NCBI GenBank assembly: GCA_048380335.1
Contig: DBFCCI010000036.1
Location: 1-64,000 of the forward strand
Length of the DNA: 64,000 bases
From: Lachnospira sp900551945
GTDB lineage: Bacteria > Bacillota > Clostridia > Lachnospirales > Lachnospiraceae
Direction of reading: 5' to 3'
The number at the start of each line of letters is the position of its first letter. Position 1 is the stretch's first letter. The position numbers and the translations under genes are program-made. Shown in pieces: positions 42,295 to 52,362 of this stretch. The notes beneath the pieces are model-generated. The model was not told the DNA's origin. It made no database searches and saw only the letters and a program-made list of their open reading frames with translations.

Positions 42295-43236
42295 ATGGAA
42301 GAAAAATATTTATATAGAACTAAGTTAATATGGGACGAGATTAAGAAAACTATTGTTGGAAAAGATGAGATTGTGTTAAAGATTTTGATGGCTGTGTTTG
42401 CTGATGGTCATATATTGATTGAAGATATACCTGGAGTTGGTAAGACTACTATGGCGCTTACATTTTCTAAGGTATTGGGACTTAAATGTAATAGAATACA
42501 GTTTACGCCTGATGTAATGCCATCGGATATAGTTGGATTTAATGTATACAATAAACAAACTAGTAAGTTTGAATATAAAGAAGGCGCAGTTATGTGTAAT
42601 CTTTTTCTTGCAGATGAAATTAACAGAACATCGCCTAAGACACAGTCTTCACTTTTGCAAGTTATGGAAGAGGGGAGTGTAACTGTTGATGGTATTGAGA
42701 AAATGTTACCTAAGCCTTTTACTGTTATTGCAACGCAAAATCCTTTTGGCTCGATAGGTACACAAAGGCTTCCAGAGTCGCAGCTTGATAGATTTATGAT
42801 ATGTCTTACAATGGGGTATCCTTCTGTAGAAGAAGAAATGATGATTTTAAAGAATAGAAGTTCTTCTAATAGGGTAGTATCTAATCAGGCAATACAAAAA
42901 GAAGAACTTATTGAGATAAAGCAATTTGTAAAAAATATTCATGTAGATGATGTTATATATAGATATGTTGCTGAAATTGCAAAGAAAAGCAGAGAAGCAG
43001 ATTACATACAACAGGGAATAAGTCCGAGAGGAAGTATTGCGATAATTTCAATGGCTAAGGCTTGCGCCTTTATTAATGGCAGGGATTATGTAATTCCGTC
43101 AGATATAACTACAACAATAGAAGATGTGGTTGCACATAGAATAATTGTTAAGCACAGTATTAATAGTAAGAAAATAAGTGCAAGACAGGCTGTAAAGGAC
43201 ATTTTAAAAAATGTACAAATTCCTCAAATAAAATGA
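42295..43236 (+). CDS. MoxR-family AAA+ ATPase
   Basis: A 313-aa ATPase. Walker A GVGKTT in LIEDIPGVGKTTMALTF (near residues 43-60), Walker B LFLADEINRTSPKTQSSLLQ and a lid domain with SPRGSIAIISMAKACA are typical of MoxR chaperone-like ATPases that act with DUF58 and VWA partners. It is the first gene of an operon with a DUF58 protein and a transglutaminase-like membrane protein (spacers of 18 and 25 nt). Only a weak AAAGGG lies before the ATG. Confidence 0.93.
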   Translation: MEEKYLYRTKLIWDEIKKTIVGKDEIVLKILMAVFADGHILIEDIPGVGKTTMALTFSKVLGLKCNRIQFTPDVMPSDIVGFNVYNKQTSKFEYKEGAVMCNLFLADEINRTSPKTQSSLLQVMEEGSVTVDGIEKMLPKPFTVIATQNPFGSIGTQRLPESQLDRFMICLTMGYPSVEEEMMILKNRSSSNRVVSNQAIQKEELIEIKQFVKNIHVDDVIYRYVAEIAKKSREADYIQQGISPRGSIAIISMAKACAFINGRDYVIPSDITTTIEDVVAHRIIVKHSINSKKISARQAVKDILKNVQIPQIK

Positions 43237-43254
43237 TAGAAAGATACAATTATT

Positions 43255-44349
43255 ATGAATAAAAGAAAAATAGGATATATTATATGTCTTATAAGTGTAA
43301 TATGGCTTAATGTACTTTTTGTAGATTACAGTGTGTTTGTATTACTTGTTATGTTTATATGTTTGCCGATAATATCGGGTATATTTATGCGTATATCATG
43401 GCTTATGGCAAATATAAGTGTTTCAGTAGAAAAAGAAGTTGTAATACAAGGTCAAGAAGTAAAATTATTGTTAAAAAATAAAAATAGACTTGCAAATATT
43501 TTAGTTAAACACGTTAAAGCTAAGGCTACTATGAGTTTTTTAGAAAAAGATATAGTATATAAAACTATAGATAAAAGAAAACGACTTGTAATAAATATTA
43601 ATCCGCAACACGCAGGTATTTTGAATGTTAATATAAAAGAGTTAGAAATATATGATTTGTTTATGATGTTTTGCGGAAGAAAAAATATTGAAAAGCAAGT
43701 TAATATAATAGTTATGCCTAAAATATTACTAGCTGATGAAGATAGACGAGATGTTAGTAATTATGAAAAAATAGGTGTGTCACAAGATTATGTATTTTCT
43801 TATGAGCCTAATGACAATACAGAAGTTATTGACCTTAGACCTTATAGACAAGGAGATGCAATTAATCATATTCATTGGAATTTAAGTACAATAGGTGATG
43901 ATTATATAGTAAAGCAATATGGAAGTAGCATTGAAAGTAAAAATATTATAGTTGCAGATATTATTCCTGTGGAAAATGAAGAAGATAGATATATGCTTGA
44001 TAAGCTATATAGTGCGTTATATTCCGTTGGAAATGTATTTGCTGAAAATGGTATTTTATCTGAGTTTGCATTGTGGAATGAAGAAAGTGGTCAGATAGAA
44101 GAATTAGTGTTTGATGATATATCATCACTTAATAGTGCTATATATAACCTTATGAATGTAAAAGGAAGCTATAATGGTGCTGAAAATGTATTTGAAACGT
44201 TAGAACAGCAATATGACAATAGTTATTATATAGAAAAGACAACGTGTATTACAGTAAATGATATAAAAGAAAATAATAATGTATACAATATACGAAATAC
44301 TGAAATAAAAGATATAGTAAACAATATGTATGATGTATTCATTAATTAA
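43255..44349 (+). CDS. DUF58-domain membrane-anchored protein
   Basis: A 364-aa protein. Two hydrophobic segments occupy residues about 5-50, followed by a beta-rich part and the DUF58 signature EVIDLRPYRQGDAINHIHWN with the following STIGDDYIVKQYG. DUF58 proteins are nearly always encoded with MoxR ATPases, and their biochemical role is unclear. It sits between the MoxR and transglutaminase genes. AT-rich codon usage resembles that of the neighbours. Confidence 0.9.
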   Translation: MNKRKIGYIICLISVIWLNVLFVDYSVFVLLVMFICLPIISGIFMRISWLMANISVSVEKEVVIQGQEVKLLLKNKNRLANILVKHVKAKATMSFLEKDIVYKTIDKRKRLVININPQHAGILNVNIKELEIYDLFMMFCGRKNIEKQVNIIVMPKILLADEDRRDVSNYEKIGVSQDYVFSYEPNDNTEVIDLRPYRQGDAINHIHWNLSTIGDDYIVKQYGSSIESKNIIVADIIPVENEEDRYMLDKLYSALYSVGNVFAENGILSEFALWNEESGQIEELVFDDISSLNSAIYNLMNVKGSYNGAENVFETLEQQYDNSYYIEKTTCITVNDIKENNNVYNIRNTEIKDIVNNMYDVFIN

Positions 44350-44374
44350 TGTAAATCGGTGGTGTTAATTATAT

Positions 44375-46765
44375 ATGTATGAAAATGATATAAAACAGGC
44401 AGAGGTGGTTAGAAGAAGATTAAAAGAGATATTAGAATATCTTATAAGGATAGTTCTTGTAGGACTTGGTACTGGGGGGATTATTCAGATTATTATTTCT
44501 TGTTCTCTTACAAACGTTGAAAGTAGGGGAATAATTATATTTGCGTTCACGTTATCAGCAATATATGTATTGATAATGTATTCAGATGTTTTGCCGTTGT
44601 ATACATATGTAATTCCACTTGGAGTAATGTCGTTATTTGGAATAATAAAGTATAAGTTAGTATTAGATGGTGTAGCTGGGATTATCAATGATGTTTTAAA
44701 GGTTGCAAAATATACTTATAATATTGATTATGAAAGTATACTAATAGGCGGATATGATGGAAATGTATACAATAATAGTAGAATTGCAGCACTAATGGTA
44801 TTTTCTGGAATAATGGCATTTTTTGTATCTATATGTGTAGTTCACGTTCACAATATGATAGGTGCAATCTTTACAATACTTCCATTTATTGTGTTATTTG
44901 GCGTATTTAATATTATGCCAGATACTACGGCGATTGTAATGTGTGCTATGTTTATATTTGGAGTAATGACAGTTAATCGCAAGGGAACATTTGCTCAAAC
45001 AACTATAGTGATGTTGGCGTGTGGGTTAGTAGCATATTTGTGCGTATCTTTGATACCAGAAGAAAGTTTTGAAAGAGCAGAAGTATTTAATAAATATAAT
45101 ACAGTAGCACAAAAAAGTCTTGATAATATTATGGATAGTGGAATATTTGGAAATGTAGTTGCAAATGGTGGTATAAACAATGGCAAGCTTGGAAAGGTAG
45201 ATAAGATAGAGTATTCTGGTGACAAGCTGCTTACAGTGACTACTGCAAATACAGGTAAAAGTCAATATTTTCCCGACTTTGTAGGGCGTAATTATGTAAA
45301 TAATTCATGGACTGATGATAATATTGATGAACAGGCGAATATAACTGATGATATTATAAAGTTTATGGAAAAATACGAGGGCATAAGGAATTATATTGCG
45401 GGAGAAAATGGTGATTTTTATAAAATTGTAGACAAATATAAATATACGTTGAGTTATGAAAACACTGATAAAATAAGGGCTGGAAGCATATATGACATAA
45501 ATGTAGACAGTTTTGGAGTATTTTCTGACATTTTTTCAGAAGATAATGATTTATCATCATTAATATATTATAAGTATGATATAAATAGAAAAGATTTAAG
45601 TGTATACAATCCATATAATATTATAAAAGCTAAGGAACAGATATATAAAAGAGATGTTTATACACAATATCTTGATGTTCCAGAAGATGTAAAACAGATA
45701 ATCGTTGATATTTTGGGAGATGTAAAATGCACTACAACTGAACAAAAAGAAGCCTATATTAATAAAGTGAGAGATTATCTTGAAGAAAATTATGAATATA
45801 CAACAAGTCCTGGTAAAGTTCCGTTAGGTAAGGATTTTATAACATATTTTTTGACAGATAGTAAAAAAGGATATTGTACATATTTTGCCAGTGCTGGTGT
45901 AATGATGCTTAGAAGTGCTGGAATACCAGCAAGATATGTGGAAGGATATGCACTTACAGCAGAACAGATTGCAAAGGGTGTTGTAGGAAATGGTCAGATA
46001 GAACGTTTTGTTGATGAAACTAATCAAGATATTTTTGAGTATTCTACAAGAACACTACCTGTTACAGACAGAGCAGCTCATGCTTGGGTAGAAGCTTATA
46101 TTGATGGTTTTGGTTGGGTTACAGTTGAAGTAACACCGGGTAGTGCAACTTTTGGTGTATCTTCACTTAATTTATCACAAGCTATAGTTCAAAAAAATGA
46201 AAATGCACAAAATGCTATTGAAAATGAAGTTGTAAAAGAAGATAACAATACATCGAATACAGAAGCTGAAACAGAAAGTGTTGCACAAGATAATCAACAA
46301 CAAACAGAAAGTATTAGTGAGAATACAAATGAACAAGAGCAAAGCTTAAATAAAACAGGCATTGATAAGTTGTTAAGTATTATTGATACAAAAATATTTG
46401 TAGTGCTAATGATAATGCTAGGCGTAATAATTGTAATTATGATTATATTATTAGTTAAGCTTATTAATAAAAAGAAATGGCAAAAGTATATAGATAATGC
46501 TGATGTATTGTCTATGTATATGTATCTTGAAAAAGTTCTTGCAAAGTCAGGGCTTCAAAGACAAAATAATATGGATTATATGGAATTTGCAAGAGTGCTT
46601 GATGAGAGTAATGAAGTGTGTCATAGGCATAATATTATTAAAATAATGAATTGCGTATTGAAAAATAGATTTGCAGGTAATCAAAATTTTTCAGATATAA
46701 ATATTAAGAATGAAAACGTGGAAAATATAATTGCAATGAAAGCAATAATTGATGAAATCAAGTAG
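44375..46765 (+). CDS. transglutaminase-like membrane protein (TgpA type)
   Basis: A 796-aa protein. Roughly six N-terminal membrane segments (to about residue 235) precede an extracellular domain with the transglutaminase core: Cys in KKGYCTYFASAGVMML and His in RAAHAWVEAYIDGFGWVTVE, so the Cys-His pair looks intact. A Glu/Asn/Gln-rich linker follows, then a last transmembrane helix (FVVLMIMLGVIIVIMIILL) and a small cytoplasmic tail. With MoxR and DUF58 it forms a widespread operon thought to act at the cell envelope. The substrate is unknown. Confidence 0.9.
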   Translation: MYENDIKQAEVVRRRLKEILEYLIRIVLVGLGTGGIIQIIISCSLTNVESRGIIIFAFTLSAIYVLIMYSDVLPLYTYVIPLGVMSLFGIIKYKLVLDGVAGIINDVLKVAKYTYNIDYESILIGGYDGNVYNNSRIAALMVFSGIMAFFVSICVVHVHNMIGAIFTILPFIVLFGVFNIMPDTTAIVMCAMFIFGVMTVNRKGTFAQTTIVMLACGLVAYLCVSLIPEESFERAEVFNKYNTVAQKSLDNIMDSGIFGNVVANGGINNGKLGKVDKIEYSGDKLLTVTTANTGKSQYFPDFVGRNYVNNSWTDDNIDEQANITDDIIKFMEKYEGIRNYIAGENGDFYKIVDKYKYTLSYENTDKIRAGSIYDINVDSFGVFSDIFSEDNDLSSLIYYKYDINRKDLSVYNPYNIIKAKEQIYKRDVYTQYLDVPEDVKQIIVDILGDVKCTTTEQKEAYINKVRDYLEENYEYTTSPGKVPLGKDFITYFLTDSKKGYCTYFASAGVMMLRSAGIPARYVEGYALTAEQIAKGVVGNGQIERFVDETNQDIFEYSTRTLPVTDRAAHAWVEAYIDGFGWVTVEVTPGSATFGVSSLNLSQAIVQKNENAQNAIENEVVKEDNNTSNTEAETESVAQDNQQQTESISENTNEQEQSLNKTGIDKLLSIIDTKIFVVLMIMLGVIIVIMIILLVKLINKKKWQKYIDNADVLSMYMYLEKVLAKSGLQRQNNMDYMEFARVLDESNEVCHRHNIIKIMNCVLKNRFAGNQNFSDINIKNENVENIIAMKAIIDEIK

Positions 46766-46962
46766 ATGTTTATTAATAAATATATTATTGGTATTGTAAT
46801 TTATTATAAGTGCTAAAAAACAAGGTTTGTTTATAAATTTTTATTAATTTTATATGTTTATTTATAAATATGGCAGGTTATTTGTGGTATTATATAATTA
46901 TTATAGTGGTTTACGCAGTAAATCAGCGGGATTTATATAATATTTAAGAAAGAGACGTGCTT

Positions 46963-48714
46963 ATGAGTAAGGTTATAGGAATTGATTTAGGAACTACAAA
47001 TAGTTGTGTTGCTGTGATGGAGGGGGATACTCCAACTGTTATAACTAATAGTGAGGGGTATAGAACAACTCCATCGGTGGTTGCATTTACAAAGGAAGGT
47101 AGCAGACTTGTGGGTGATATTGCCAAAAGACAGGCGGCAGTCAACGCAGATAGTACTATATTTTCAATTAAAAGGTATATGGGTTCAGATTACCGTAAAA
47201 AGCTTATGGGAAAAAGTTATTCGCCACAAGAGATATCAGCCTTTATATTGATGAAGCTCAAAAAAGATGCAGAGAATTTTGTGGGAGAAGAAATTACAGA
47301 TGCAGTAATTACTGTTCCTGCGTATTTTAATGATGCACAAAGACAAGCTACTAAAGATGCAGGAAGAATTGCAGGTCTTAATGTACTTCGTATTATAAAT
47401 GAACCAACATCAGCAGCACTTGCTTATGGACTTGACAATGGTGAAGCTCAAAAAATTCTTGTATATGATTTGGGCGGCGGCACATTTGACGTGTCTATTA
47501 TTGAAATTGGCGACAACGTTATAGAAGTTCTTGCTACATCGGGTGATAATCATCTTGGTGGAGATGATTTTGACGAAAGAATAGTTAATTATCTTGTTGA
47601 GCAGTTTAAGGAAAGTGATGGCATTAACTTATCAAAGGATACAGCGGCAATGCAAAGATTAAAGGAAGAAGCTGAAAAGGCTAAAAAGGAGCTTTCATCA
47701 GCAATGAATTCTAATATTAATCTTCCATTTATTGCAATGGGAAAAGATGGCCCACATCATATGGGTATTAATTTGTCAAGACAGACTTTTGATATGCTTA
47801 CACAAGACCTTGTGGAAAGAACTGTGATACCAGTTGAAAATGCGCTTCATGATGCAGGACTTTCAAAATCGGAGATTAACATGGTGCTTCTTGTAGGTGG
47901 TTCAACTAGAATACCAGCAGTTCAAAATAAGGTACGAGTTCTGATGGGAAAAGAGCCATCAAGAAATCTCAATCCAGATGAATGTGTGGCATTAGGAGCG
48001 GCAGTTCAAGGTGGAAAGTTAGGAGGACAACTTACAAGTGGAAGTACAGCATCAGAAATTATTCTTATGGACGTTACACCACTTTCGCTTTCAATCGAAA
48101 CGGTAGGTGGCGTTGCAAGTAGGCTTATTGAGAGAAATACAACTATTCCTACAAGGCATAGCCAAATATTTACAACGGCAGGTAATTTTCAGACTTCTGT
48201 TGATATTAAGGTGTTTCAAGGAGAACGTAAGTTCACAAGAGATAATAAGTTGCTAGGTAATTTTAGGTTGTCGGGAATTAAGAGAGCAATGGCAGGAACG
48301 CCACAGATTGAAGTTACATTTGACATTGATGCTAATGGTATTGTAAATGTGTCGGCTAAGGATTTGGGAACGGGACATGAACAGTCAATTACGATTACGT
48401 CTAGTTCTAATCTATCAGAAGAAGAAATTGAAAAGGCTAAGTGGGAAGCGCAGATGTATGAAAAGCAAGATGAAATGAGGGGAGAATTTCTTAATATAAG
48501 AAATGAAGCTGAAAGTCTTATTGCAACTGCTGAAAGTAAGCTTAGTGAGCATAAGAAGGACTGGGACAGAGCAACTAAGAAGCAAGTTAAGGAAGAACTT
48601 AATGCTTTAAAGAGAGTGGTTGCTAAGACACCACCAGAAAAGCTTGATGAGGAGTCAGCGGGGAATATTAAGTCGGCGTTAGATAAGTTGAAGAATACAC
48701 TTGCTGATAAGTAA
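46963..48714 (+). CDS. DnaK-type Hsp70 chaperone, shortened paralogue
   Basis: A 583-aa Hsp70. The ATPase domain is canonical (VIGIDLGTTNSCVAVMEGD; VYDLGGGTFDVSI; VLLVGGSTRIPAVQ), and the peptide-binding domain follows (DVTPLSLSIETVGG). The helical lid is short and the usual flexible acidic C-terminal tail is missing, ending LDKLKNTLADK; main bacterial DnaKs are about 600-640 aa. grpE, dnaJ, hrcA and the CIRCE element are not nearby, so this is probably a second DnaK. I prefer ATG 46963 over GTG 46957 on family N-terminus and spacing. Confidence 0.88.
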   Translation: MSKVIGIDLGTTNSCVAVMEGDTPTVITNSEGYRTTPSVVAFTKEGSRLVGDIAKRQAAVNADSTIFSIKRYMGSDYRKKLMGKSYSPQEISAFILMKLKKDAENFVGEEITDAVITVPAYFNDAQRQATKDAGRIAGLNVLRIINEPTSAALAYGLDNGEAQKILVYDLGGGTFDVSIIEIGDNVIEVLATSGDNHLGGDDFDERIVNYLVEQFKESDGINLSKDTAAMQRLKEEAEKAKKELSSAMNSNINLPFIAMGKDGPHHMGINLSRQTFDMLTQDLVERTVIPVENALHDAGLSKSEINMVLLVGGSTRIPAVQNKVRVLMGKEPSRNLNPDECVALGAAVQGGKLGGQLTSGSTASEIILMDVTPLSLSIETVGGVASRLIERNTTIPTRHSQIFTTAGNFQTSVDIKVFQGERKFTRDNKLLGNFRLSGIKRAMAGTPQIEVTFDIDANGIVNVSAKDLGTGHEQSITITSSSNLSEEEIEKAKWEAQMYEKQDEMRGEFLNIRNEAESLIATAESKLSEHKKDWDRATKKQVKEELNALKRVVAKTPPEKLDEESAGNIKSALDKLKNTLADK

Positions 48715-48740
48715 ATAAATTTAGAAAAGGAGTAATAATT

Positions 48741-49292
48741 ATGAGTAGAGTTAATTTTGGAGTTAAGCCGGTTATGTATCCAATGCCTGTATTGATTATT
48801 GGAACATACGATGAAAATGGAGTGCCTGATGCTATGAATGCGGCTTGGGGTATTATTACTGATATGAATGAGATTTCTATTAGTATGTCTAATCATAAGA
48901 CTACGGATAATCTTGAAAAGACGGGAGCATTTACTGTAAGTATTGCTACTGAAGATACTGTTGTGCCTTGTGATTATGTGGGCGTTAAGTCTGCGCTTAA
49001 AGTTCCTGATAAGTTTGCTAAAGCTGGTTTTCATGCAACTAAGAGTGAATTTGTTAATGCACCTTTGATTAATGAACTTCCTATGGCTCTTGAATGTAAG
49101 GTTAAAAGTTTCAAAGACGGTATTTTAGTGGGTGAGATTGTTAATGTTAATGCTGATGAGAGTATTCTTACAGATGGTCATATTGACCCTAGTAAGTTAA
49201 AGCCTATCACATATGACCCTGTGAATAATACTTATATTGGGCTTGGTAAGAAGGTAGGAAACGCCTTTAAAGATGGATTAAAGTTGAAATAA
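48741..49292 (+). CDS. flavin reductase-like FMN-binding protein
   Basis: A 183-aa protein of the flavin reductase (split-barrel) family. It shows the core GTYDENGVPDAMNAAWGIIT and the conserved ISMSNHKTTDNLEKTGAFTV, where FMN phosphate would bind. Such proteins reduce flavin or act as small oxidoreductases; no partner oxygenase is nearby, as expected in an anaerobe. AAAGGAG precedes the ATG. It follows the DnaK-like gene by 26 nt. Confidence 0.88.
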   Translation: MSRVNFGVKPVMYPMPVLIIGTYDENGVPDAMNAAWGIITDMNEISISMSNHKTTDNLEKTGAFTVSIATEDTVVPCDYVGVKSALKVPDKFAKAGFHATKSEFVNAPLINELPMALECKVKSFKDGILVGEIVNVNADESILTDGHIDPSKLKPITYDPVNNTYIGLGKKVGNAFKDGLKLK

Positions 49293-49440
49293 ATATATTT
49301 CTTTATTCCTTTATTTCTTGATTTGAATAGTGTAATTTGTTATTATTAATATAATTGGTTAGTAATAATTGATATTAATAATATGATTTTGTTATAAACA
49401 ATAAGATAAAGAAAGGGTAAGTTATTTAGCGGTAGATATT

Positions 49441-50541
49441 ATGGCAGGTTCGACATTTGGGAATGTATTTAAGATAATGACTTGGGGAGAGTCGCATGGT
49501 GAGGGTGTTGGTGTAGTTATTGACGGTTGTCCAGCAGGGCTTGAGCTTAGCGAAAAAGATATACAAGTCATGTTAGACAGAAGAAAACCAGGGCAGTCTA
49601 AGTTTACAACACAAAGAAAAGAGGCTGACGAAGTTAAGATAATGTCAGGTGTATTTGAAGGCAAGACAACAGGAACTCCAATATCAATGGTAGTTCTTAA
49701 TAAGACACAACGTTCTGCTGACTATTCAGAAATAGCTTCATATTATAGACCAGGTCACGCAGATTATACATTTGATGAAAAATATGGCTTTAGAGATTAT
49801 CGTGGTGGCGGTAGAAGCTCTGGCAGAGAAACTATAGGACGAGTTGCAGCAGGTGCAGTTGCAGTTAAAATACTTGAACAGTTAGGGATAAAAATACAAG
49901 CATATTCAAAAGAAATAGGCGGTATTGCAATAGACTACAATAATTTTGACATAAAAGAAGCACAAAGCAATCCATTTACAATGCCAGACAAAGAGGCAGC
50001 AAAAAAAGTAGAAGAATATGCCTCACAAAAGATTAATGAGTGTAATTCTGTAGGTGGAATTATCGAGTGCGTAATTAGTAATGTAATGACTGGAATTGGT
50101 GAAACTGTATTTGACAAGCTTGATGCTAATCTTGCAAAAGCAATAATGTCTATAGGAGCAGTAAAAGGCTTTGAAATAGGTGATGGTTTTGCGGCGGCAA
50201 AGGCGGACGGACTTCACAACAACGATAGTTTTATTATAAAAGACGGAAAAGTAACAAAAGCAACAAATCACTCAGGTGGTGTACTTGGCGGTATGAGTGA
50301 TGGCTCTGATATAGTATTTCGTGCTGCAATCAAGCCGACACCATCTATAAGTGCAACACAACAAACAGTTAATAAGAGTGGTGAAGATATAGAGATTTCA
50401 ATAAAGGGAAGACATGACCCAATGATAGTGCCACGAGCTGTAGTTGTAGTTGAAGCTATGTCAGCACTCACACTTGTTGACCTTATATTTGAAAATATGA
50501 CATCAAGAATAGACAGAATAGTTGATTTTTATAAAAAATAA
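49441..50541 (+). CDS. aroC: chorismate synthase
   Basis: A 366-aa FMN-dependent enzyme of the shikimate pathway converting EPSP to chorismate. Signatures present are GESHGEGVGVVIDGCPAG (residues about 17-34), YRGGGRSSGRET and the C-terminal GRHDPMIVPRAVVVVEAMSA. No other aro gene is adjacent. The length is normal. Confidence 0.96.
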   Translation: MAGSTFGNVFKIMTWGESHGEGVGVVIDGCPAGLELSEKDIQVMLDRRKPGQSKFTTQRKEADEVKIMSGVFEGKTTGTPISMVVLNKTQRSADYSEIASYYRPGHADYTFDEKYGFRDYRGGGRSSGRETIGRVAAGAVAVKILEQLGIKIQAYSKEIGGIAIDYNNFDIKEAQSNPFTMPDKEAAKKVEEYASQKINECNSVGGIIECVISNVMTGIGETVFDKLDANLAKAIMSIGAVKGFEIGDGFAAAKADGLHNNDSFIIKDGKVTKATNHSGGVLGGMSDGSDIVFRAAIKPTPSISATQQTVNKSGEDIEISIKGRHDPMIVPRAVVVVEAMSALTLVDLIFENMTSRIDRIVDFYKK

Positions 50542-50581
50542 TTAAATATTATTTTATATTAAAATTTAGAAAGGGTTATTT

Positions 50582-51718
50582 ATGTACACATTATTAAAGA
50601 CAGATGGTCGTGCAAAAAGAGGAGAGTTAAAGACTGTTCATGGCACAATTCAGACTCCAGTGTTTATGAATGTTGGTACAGTTGCGGCTATTAAGGGTGC
50701 AGTATCAACAATGGATTTAAAGGAGATAGGAACACAAGTAGAATTATCTAATACATATCATCTTCATGTAAGAACAGGTGATAAGCTTATAAAAGAAATG
50801 GGTGGTCTTCACAAGTTTATGAATTGGGATAGACCTATACTTACAGACTCAGGCGGATTTCAAGTATTTTCACTTGCAGGTTTAAGAAAGATTAAGGAAG
50901 AAGGAGTTACATTTAACTCTCATATTGATGGAAGAAAGATATTTATGGGGCCAGAAGAAAGTATGCAGATACAGTCAAACTTAGGCTCTACTATAGCAAT
51001 GGCATTTGATGAATGTCCACCAGCAAAGGCGGAAAGAAAGTATATCCAAAATTCCGTTGATAGAACAACTCGTTGGCTTGAAAGATGTAAAGTAGAAATG
51101 GCAAGACTTAATTCACTTCCAGATACAGTTAATCCACATCAAATGCTTTTTGGTATTAATCAAGGTGCGATATATACAGATATTAGAATTGAACACGCAA
51201 AGAGAATATCTGAAATGAACCTTGATGGTTATGCAGTAGGTGGTCTTGCAGTAGGTGAGTCACACGAAGAAATGTATCATGTACTTGATGAAACAGTTCC
51301 ATATCTTCCACAGGATAAGCCAACATACCTTATGGGAGTAGGAACTCCTGCTAACATTCTTGAAGCAGTTGAAAGAGGTATAGATTTCTTTGACTGTGTA
51401 TATCCATCAAGAAATGGAAGACATGGTCATGTATATACTAAGTTTGGTAAGATTAATTTATTTAATTCAAAGTATGAAAAGGATGCAAGTCCAATCGAAG
51501 AAGGATGTCAATGCCCTGCTTGTAAGAGTTATTCAAGAGCATATATAAGACATCTTCTTAAAGCTAAAGAAATGCTTGGTATGCGACTTTGTGTACTTCA
51601 CAATCTTTATTTTTATAATCATCTTATGGAAGATATAAGAGGTGCAATTGACGAAGGCAGATACAGCGAATTTAAGAAAGAAAGAATAGAATTATTACAT
51701 ACTTATGATAAAAAATAA
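50582..51718 (+). CDS. tgt: tRNA-guanine transglycosylase (queuine tRNA-ribosyltransferase)
   Basis: A 378-aa enzyme exchanging G34 for the queuosine precursor preQ1 in tRNAs with GUN anticodons. The catalytic DSGGFQVFSLAGLRKIKEEG is near residue 91, and a C-terminal zinc site is formed by CQCPACKSYSRAYIRHL plus a later His. It is followed by yajC, the conserved tgt-yajC order. AAAGGG precedes ATG. Confidence 0.96.
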   Translation: MYTLLKTDGRAKRGELKTVHGTIQTPVFMNVGTVAAIKGAVSTMDLKEIGTQVELSNTYHLHVRTGDKLIKEMGGLHKFMNWDRPILTDSGGFQVFSLAGLRKIKEEGVTFNSHIDGRKIFMGPEESMQIQSNLGSTIAMAFDECPPAKAERKYIQNSVDRTTRWLERCKVEMARLNSLPDTVNPHQMLFGINQGAIYTDIRIEHAKRISEMNLDGYAVGGLAVGESHEEMYHVLDETVPYLPQDKPTYLMGVGTPANILEAVERGIDFFDCVYPSRNGRHGHVYTKFGKINLFNSKYEKDASPIEEGCQCPACKSYSRAYIRHLLKAKEMLGMRLCVLHNLYFYNHLMEDIRGAIDEGRYSEFKKERIELLHTYDKK

Positions 51719-51873
51719 GAAAACTAAAGATATAAATAAAAATATTTTTTTATGAAATAAATGTAAAAATTAACTTTTTAATTAATATATAGCTAGACAA
51801 TAGTGTAAATTTAGTTTATTATTATTTATTGTTAGTTTTGACTAAGAAGTGATAATTTAGGAGGAAAGTTAAA

Positions 51874-52155
51874 ATGCAGATGGGAATAATTGTTATTTAT
51901 ATCGTTGCATTAGTTCTTATGTTTTATTTCCTTGCTATTAAGCCTCAGAAGAAGCAGCAGCAGGAAAAGCAAAGAATAATGGATTCCATTGAAAAAGGCG
52001 ATTTTGTATTAACAACAAGCGGTTTTTATGGAGTAATTATTGATATTACCGATGAAGATGTAATTGTTGAATTTGGTAATAACAAGAATTGTAGAATTTC
52101 AATGCAAAAGAGTGCCATTGCACAGGTTGAGAAGCCAGCAGCTTCACAAGAATAA
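51874..52155 (+). CDS. yajC: preprotein translocase accessory subunit YajC
   Basis: A 93-aa single-span membrane protein of the SecDF-YajC complex. An N-terminal helix (IIVIYIVALVLMFYFLAI) is followed by KPQKKQQQEKQ and a small beta domain (GDFVLTTSGFYGVIIDITDE). secD/secF are not next to it here. AGGAGG is 8 nt before ATG. Confidence 0.95.
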   Translation: MQMGIIVIYIVALVLMFYFLAIKPQKKQQQEKQRIMDSIEKGDFVLTTSGFYGVIIDITDEDVIVEFGNNKNCRISMQKSAIAQVEKPAASQE

Positions 52156-52194
52156 TACTTGAAGATATTGGCATAGTTGTAATGAAAAATTGCA

Positions 52195-52228
52195 AGCAGA
52201 GAGAAGAATTTCTTTTCTCTGCTATTTC
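52195..52228 (+). terminator. terminator after yajC
   Basis: AGCAGAGAGAAG-AATT-TCTTTTCTCTGCT forms a stable stem, followed by a modest T-rich stretch (ATTTCT). It separates tgt-yajC from nadE. Confidence 0.6.
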
Positions 52229-52362
52229 TATATAATTATAAGCAAAATTATAAGTATTAGATTAAAAGTATATGATATAATTATGCTTAACTTGATATTA
52301 TATTTACAAATATTAAGTTAAAAAGCTGTAAAATAAATTTATAAATGGAGGTTTCTATTTCT

